A stretch of DNA of 25,003 nucleotides from DATKUC01 sp964577375 (GTDB lineage Bacteria; Spirochaetota; Spirochaetia; DSM-27196; DATKUC01): the NCBI GenBank assembly GCA_964577375.1, contig CAZNYW010000063.1, positions 1 through 25,003 on the forward strand, in the 5' to 3' direction. The notes under the pieces were generated by a model. It did not search any database. It worked only from the letters and a program-made list of their open reading frames with translations, and was not told the origin of the DNA. The position numbers and the translations under genes are program-made. Positions 21,598-25,003 of this stretch are shown here, piece after piece (positions within the stretch are counted from its first letter, which is position 1; every line of letters begins with the position of its first letter).

Positions 21598-22614
21598 TCA
21601 GTTCGCCGAAGGCGTCGGAATCCTTCTGGCCGCGAGCATCCGACAGACATCCTCAATCGCGGCATCGAAGTGTTCGAGCATGCCGTCGGCGAGCCGAGCG
21701 AGGCAGGCGAAGTTCTTCTTGCTTGCGTCGTCCATCGCAATCGCGCAGCCGTTGAGCGGCACGTTCAGGCGGATATAGCGCACGCCGCTCATCCGTTTAA
21801 GCTGATGGCTCACCGCCTCGCTCTGCCCTGCTGACATGATGGTACCGATCGGGAACCCCTTCATAGGATTCACCCACTCCAGGTAGCCCCAGGAGTGGAC
21901 CTCCTCGTACGGGTATCCCTGCTGCGGGTCTCCGGTGCCAAGCGAGAAGACCAGAAAATCAGATTCCGTCGGAAAGATCTTTGTCGACTCCACGTAGGCG
22001 AGGCCGGATGGATTATTCGCGAACACTGCACCGTCGATGAGGGAGAATTTTCTTGCCTCGTCTCCAATGGGGCTGACGTGCGCGGGCGGGAAGTAGGTCG
22101 GCGCCGCAGCCGACGCACGCGCCGCATCCCGCATATAGTAGTCCGGATCCTCGGCCCAATCGCCTCGATCGGGGCGCCTTTTCATGCAGTGCGGCTGCAT
22201 CGCCTCGGTATCGAAGCTGGTGATCAAGAGGTTTGTGGCCGCGCTTCGAAGGGACTCGTCTCCAAATACATCGAGGAGAAGCCGCTCAAACGGCTCGGCT
22301 GAGTATTTGTGCCGGAACGCCTGTACGGCGGTGTGGAGGGCCGATCGAAACGACGGTGGAAAAATCTCCGTCCCGCGACGTTCATACAGCTCGACAACCT
22401 GCGCCGCCGTGAAACGCTCGCTGCCGTCTCTGTTGCGAAGCGACAGGGCAAGGGCGATGAGCGCGCCGGTGGAGGTTCCCGCCATCAGATCGAAGAGATC
22501 AGAAAACGGCCGTCGCTCTCCGGCAGTATTCAATCGCCGGCGGACCTCCTGGAGAACTCGTGCGGGTAGAAAGCCCCGAATCCCGCCTCCGTCGATGGAA
22601 AGAATTGTAACCAT
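21598..22614 (-). CDS. Patatin-like phospholipase
   Basis: A 338-aa patatin-family lipase with an intact Ser-Asp dyad. The oxyanion loop is GGGIRG (residues 9-14), the nucleophile S48 lies in GTSTG, and D194 lies in LIDGAVFANNP. ASAAAPTYFPP (about 167-177) is a standard family block. These proteins cleave acyl chains from membrane phospholipids. The closest-looking group includes CapV effectors of CBASS defence, but no CD-NTase or other CBASS gene is next to it. There is no signal peptide. The gene follows a 104-aa unknown gene by six bases, and the pair is driven by the promoter at 23016-23052 with the ArsR-type operator. A role in lipid remodelling or toxicity under metalloid stress is possible. 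Confidence 0.9.
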   Translation of the reverse strand: MVTILSIDGGGIRGFLPARVLQEVRRRLNTAGERRPFSDLFDLMAGTSTGALIALALSLRNRDGSERFTAAQVVELYERRGTEIFPPSFRSALHTAVQAFRHKYSAEPFERLLLDVFGDESLRSAATNLLITSFDTEAMQPHCMKRRPDRGDWAEDPDYYMRDAARASAAAPTYFPPAHVSPIGDEARKFSLIDGAVFANNPSGLAYVESTKIFPTESDFLVFSLGTGDPQQGYPYEEVHSWGYLEWVNPMKGFPIGTIMSAGQSEAVSHQLKRMSGVRYIRLNVPLNGCAIAMDDASKKNFACLARLADGMLEHFDAAIEDVCRMLAARRIPTPSAN

Positions 22615-22620
22615 GTATCT

Positions 22621-22935
22621 CTACCTCATGAACTGAAGCATCCACGTCCGGACGCGTTCAAACAAACGGTCTACTTGTCCGGCTGTAAGTCCGAAGCCTT
22701 CGAGTCTCTTCCGGGCGTGCGGCAACAAGGTGTCGAAGAATTCCATCCTGCGTTCTGGGGCGATGAGATGAACGTTCTTGAACTCCTCAAGGTGAAGAGC
22801 GCGAAGTGCCTCGCGAATGGCGAAACGAAAACAGCCTTTGACCGCTGTCCTGTCGACGGCCGGATACAGAGGGACCGCCAGATCCCCAAGCTCCTCAGGT
22901 TTTTGTTCCTGAAATTCGTCTCCGATGATAAGCAC
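22621..22935 (-). CDS. Unknown 104-aa protein paired with patatin
   Basis: A small protein starting at GTG 22935 (LIIGDEFQEQKPEELGDLAV), with AGGAAGG about seven bases upstream. The reading frame stays open further upstream to 23277, but no other start codon lies between the promoter and this GTG. It looks soluble, mixed alpha/beta, rich in charged residues, with a C-terminal helix (AGQVDRLFERVRTWMLQFMR). I do not recognise a family. It is the first gene of the pair with patatin (six-base gap), so it may be a partner or regulator such as an inhibitor or activator of the lipase. Its only cysteine is in KGCFRF, which gives no evidence for metal binding. Confidence 0.65.
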   Translation of the reverse strand: MLIIGDEFQEQKPEELGDLAVPLYPAVDRTAVKGCFRFAIREALRALHLEEFKNVHLIAPERRMEFFDTLLPHARKRLEGFGLTAGQVDRLFERVRTWMLQFMR

Positions 22936-23718
22936 GCTGCACCTTCCTTTTATCGTTGTCTTAGCGTAAGTGAGCTTGTCAGGCGCACCGGTGAACCAGT
23001 CGTTCTGTGCTCCTTTATTTGGTAATATAACCAAATAGGCATAACTTGTCAACCTGGTACAAAAAGAATTCTCATTGAGTCGCACACGTGCTTCTTCGGA
23101 TGCGTGAGTATTCTCGGTTTGCGCACCTCTGTTGGTCGCACAGGCTGTGCATGTGCCGCCCCTCGGCATCCATGTCTCGGTGCGGGCGACCTCGGCGAAC
23201 CGGCCCGGACAGGACGCCCCGGCCGGAAAGAGGCGCGCAAGATTTTTCCACTTCCTCACTCCTTCCGGAGCCGACAAAGTATACGCCTCGCCTTCGTCCT
23301 TCGCTTGAGAATCTGAGGATACAGTCGTCGACGAATGTGAGCTGGGCGAATCCGAATAACTTTTCCAGCGAACCGATGCACAGCGTGGGGTCGCTGGAGT
23401 TTGTGGGCGTGCAGGGTTCCCTCCTGCGCCGGAAGCACAGGCGATCCTGTTGCTTGCGCGACCGAACCGCTCGAAGCAGCTTCGTAGGAAAGGGCAAATA
23501 TCCGCGGCGGTCGACTTCAGCCAGCGGAGTTCCGCGTGCTCTGTTGCCAGTTATGTCGGTAGTCTGTGATCACTACAGATCGCCGCCATGAGCCAGTTCT
23601 CAATAACCTTGGGTGCCGGGTCTTTTCTTCTTTTGTTTCACGTTCAGGCGACGATTCTTTTGACCTCGTTTCCGCTCCGCCCAAGTGTCCCCACTATATC
23701 GGTTCGGCCGACCCGTGC
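22936..23718. other. Gap of about 780 bases without a recognised gene
   Basis: Apart from the promoter at 23016-23052 and its leader I see no supported gene here. Several open frames exist on both strands, but their translations are arginine- and serine-rich without recognisable domains, and none has a convincing ribosome site. It may contain decayed genes typical of an island edge near an integrase. Confidence 0.5.
23016..23052 (-). promoter_or_regulatory. Promoter and ArsR-type operator of the patatin pair
   Basis: On the minus strand TTGACA (23052-23047), 17 bases, TATATT (23029-23024). The -10 is flanked exactly by perfect eight-base arms, TATTTGGT (23016-23023) and ACCAAATA (23030-23037). 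This is the cleanest case of the operator enclosing the -10 box. The leader to the GTG start is about 80 bases. Confidence 0.75.
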
Positions 23719-24840
23719 TTATCGAAAGAGTCCATCTACGATTTTTCGTTGCCCTGCGAAACTCTCCGCACTCCAATGCGTGTAGTTGTTCTGTATCGCT
23801 TCGTCAGACCAACCGAGCGCTTCCCTGATTCTGGCCGGGTCATAGCCCTTTTCGCGCAACAGCGAGTTGAGGGTATGCCGGAATGAATGAGGGCGCAGGT
23901 TCCGGCTCCGTCGGTCGATCTTCGCTGCCTTCATCGCCGAGGTGAACCGCTTCGCCCACCACGTGCCGCCAAGCCGTTTGCCGTTGCTATAGCAGAATAC
24001 AAGGTCGGTCGATCGGGTGTGTGTTTTGCGTTTCCGAAGTCGTTTGAATGCCACGGCAAGCAGCGCCGGTAACGGTACGGTCCGAGTCTTGTTCCATTTC
24101 GGAAGCCCCAGCTCGTGCCGATCTTTCCACGCCTGCCTGATCTCGATGACACCATCGTCGACGTGGATGTTCTCCCAGGTGAGCGCAAGGATCTCTCCCC
24201 GACGCATCCCGGTGGTGGCGGCGGTGAGAAACACTGTGTAGCCGGTGAGGTCCCTCCACGGTCCCGGTGGATCTACGGGAAACAAAACCCGAAGCTCTTC
24301 AACCGTGAACGTTCCAATCTCGGCCGGTTCGTATTTCGTGAGCCCGATTCCGGCGGTCGGGTCGCGGGTGATCTCCTCCCGAAAGTACGCTTCCTTGAAG
24401 ATGATCTTCACCACACTCAATACCCGTTGCACGGTGCGGGTGTAGCCCAACTTCTCAACAAGCCGCTCTCTGAAATCGAGAATATCCGCGCGTTTGATTT
24501 CAGAAATACGAAGCTTCGCCAGCCGGTCGGTTAGGACATGGAGTTCCAGAACGCTGCGCATGTTCTTGGCGTGGTAGCGGGTGACGCTCTTGTTCTCACT
24601 CAGCAATCGGCGGACGTGTGGGCACTTGTCCCAGATGAAGTACGGCTCAGCATATTTGCGAAAGGTCGGCCCGGCGGCCGTGGGTCCTTCGGCTTCAAGT
24701 GCTTCCATGGCGACCCTCATTGCCTCGGCCTTCACCGTCTCACCGGTACTCCGGTACATACTCCAACCGCCGAGCTTGTAGTACCAGAACCTTGTCTTGG
24801 GTCGTTTGATGAGGGAAAAAGGCTGCGGTCGCCGTCCCAT
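23719..24840 (-). CDS. int: Tyrosine-type site-specific integrase
   Basis: A 373-aa phage/island integrase. The N-terminus carries an arm-type binding region, and a SAM-like core-binding domain lies around residues 55-165. The catalytic domain has the first arginine in TGMRRGEILALTW, RPHSFRHTLNS for the His-x-x-Arg box, and the tyrosine in LGWSDEAIQNNYTHW. All key residues look intact, so it may be active. ATG 24840 is about 110 bases from the 3' end of tRNA-Arg, the normal position for an integrase of a tRNA-inserted island. Upstream DNA is A/T-rich, and TTGCTA, 17 bases, TATTTT (24887-24859 on the minus strand) could be its promoter. No excisionase gene is visible. Confidence 0.92.
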   Translation of the reverse strand: MGRRPQPFSLIKRPKTRFWYYKLGGWSMYRSTGETVKAEAMRVAMEALEAEGPTAAGPTFRKYAEPYFIWDKCPHVRRLLSENKSVTRYHAKNMRSVLELHVLTDRLAKLRISEIKRADILDFRERLVEKLGYTRTVQRVLSVVKIIFKEAYFREEITRDPTAGIGLTKYEPAEIGTFTVEELRVLFPVDPPGPWRDLTGYTVFLTAATTGMRRGEILALTWENIHVDDGVIEIRQAWKDRHELGLPKWNKTRTVPLPALLAVAFKRLRKRKTHTRSTDLVFCYSNGKRLGGTWWAKRFTSAMKAAKIDRRSRNLRPHSFRHTLNSLLREKGYDPARIREALGWSDEAIQNNYTHWSAESFAGQRKIVDGLFR

Positions 24841-24858
24841 ACAGCCAGAATAACAGAA

Positions 24859-24887
24859 AAAATAAAATGCGAATAGCGTGCTAGCAA
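24859..24887 (-). promoter_or_regulatory. Possible integrase promoter
   Basis: Minus strand TTGCTA (24887-24882), 17 bases, TATTTT (24864-24859), about 20 bases before the integrase ATG. It lies in an A/T-rich stretch. Confidence 0.4.
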
Positions 24888-24950
24888 TGAAATGGCCGTT
24901 AAAAGACGACCCTGAAACAAGCTAATTCTTTACAATAAAGAAAATAATTA

Positions 24951-24980
24951 CGCGTCCAGCAGGACTCGAACCTGCGACCC
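24951..24980. other. Probable attachment-site region in tRNA 3' end
   Basis: The tRNA 3' end next to an integrase is the usual att core for this class of recombinase. I find no second copy of the T-arm and acceptor sequence in the window, so the other att site would lie outside, to the left. Confidence 0.4.
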
Positions 24981-25003
24981 ACAGCTTAGAAGGCTGTTGC
25001 TCT
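24951..25003 (-). tRNA. tRNA-Arg(UCU), 3' part only
   Basis: Read on the minus strand the sequence runs from the end of the D arm through the anticodon stem ACAGC/GCTGT with loop CTTCTAA (anticodon TCT), then the T arm GCAGG-TTCGAGT-CCTGC, and the acceptor strand TGGACGC with discriminator G at 24951. The 5' part is beyond the window. CCA is not encoded. The tRNA reads AGA codons. Its 3' end faces the integrase. Confidence 0.93.

Noticed and set aside
22936..23277. N-terminal extension of the 104-aa gene upstream of its GTG
   Set aside because: The open frame runs through a near-consensus promoter and operator (23016-23052). Between the transcript start and the GTG there is no alternative start codon in frame.
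23588..23785. A 65-aa plus-strand ORF starting MSQFSITLGAG
   Set aside because: It overlaps the end of the integrase gene, has no ribosome site, and becomes a shadow of the integrase in its second half.
1..25003. CRISPR array, insertion sequences or defence clusters
   Set aside because: I saw no regularly spaced repeats and no transposase. The patatin resembles CBASS CapV effectors, but no CD-NTase or other CBASS gene is present, so I did not call a defence system.

Overview
This GC-rich window looks like a metal(loid)-responsive genomic island in a bacterium with an anaerobic or facultative lifestyle. Three things suggest the lifestyle: a 2[4Fe-4S] ferredoxin, an HdrA-like cysteine protein and a minimal SmsCB-type Fe-S assembly pair. 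No phylogenetic marker is present apart from part of a tRNA-Arg, so I do not name a genus. The right edge holds a tyrosine integrase next to the 3' end of tRNA-Arg(UCU), which is the classic layout for island insertion at a tRNA gene. The other end of the island is not in view.

Layout, left to right. An ArsR repressor (66-410, -). A thioredoxin-like protein, an ArsP-type permease and a TDT transporter (656-3256, +). A ferredoxin, HdrA-like protein and NifX-like protein (4274 to 3311, -). A core arsenic operon arsD, arsR, CMD thiol protein, FmdB zinc ribbon, acr3 (4534-6977, +). A histidine kinase and OmpR-type regulator (7154-9701, +). An SPW-repeat membrane protein (-) and a ChrA transporter (-). 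An OsmC protein and NifX-like protein (11840-12682, +). An arsA gene whose second ATPase half is damaged by two deletions (-). A divergent SmtB-type repressor and CDF zinc exporter (14468-15834). A seven-gene leftward operon osmC, arsR, lpd, BASS transporter, smsC, smsB, sufT (21517 to 16059). A leftward pair of an unknown 104-aa protein and a patatin phospholipase (22935 to 21598). Finally the integrase and the tRNA.

The most informative signal is regulatory. An operator of the form TTTGG(C/T), six A/T-rich bases, (G/A)CCAAA recurs at most operon starts. The clearest copies centre exactly on the -10 hexamer of a promoter with a TTGAC(A/T) -35 box 17 bp upstream. Two ArsR paralogues with near-identical recognition helices and paired CxC motifs are the likely readers. 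A second operator, ATATGC-N8-GCATAT, is shared by arsD and the distant arsA, and probably belongs to the different ArsR encoded after arsD. A third, A/T-rich site lies between the SmtB-type repressor and the CDF exporter.

If this reading is right, one or two ArsR proteins control a broad stress programme. It would cover efflux (permease, TDT, ChrA, BASS), thiol and redox proteins (thioredoxin, OsmC, lipoamide dehydrogenase), Fe-S repair and electron transfer (SmsCB-SufT, ferredoxin and HdrA-like), signalling (kinase and regulator) and a lipase. The least expected members are the patatin pair and the operon joining Fe-S assembly to lpd and a BASS transporter.
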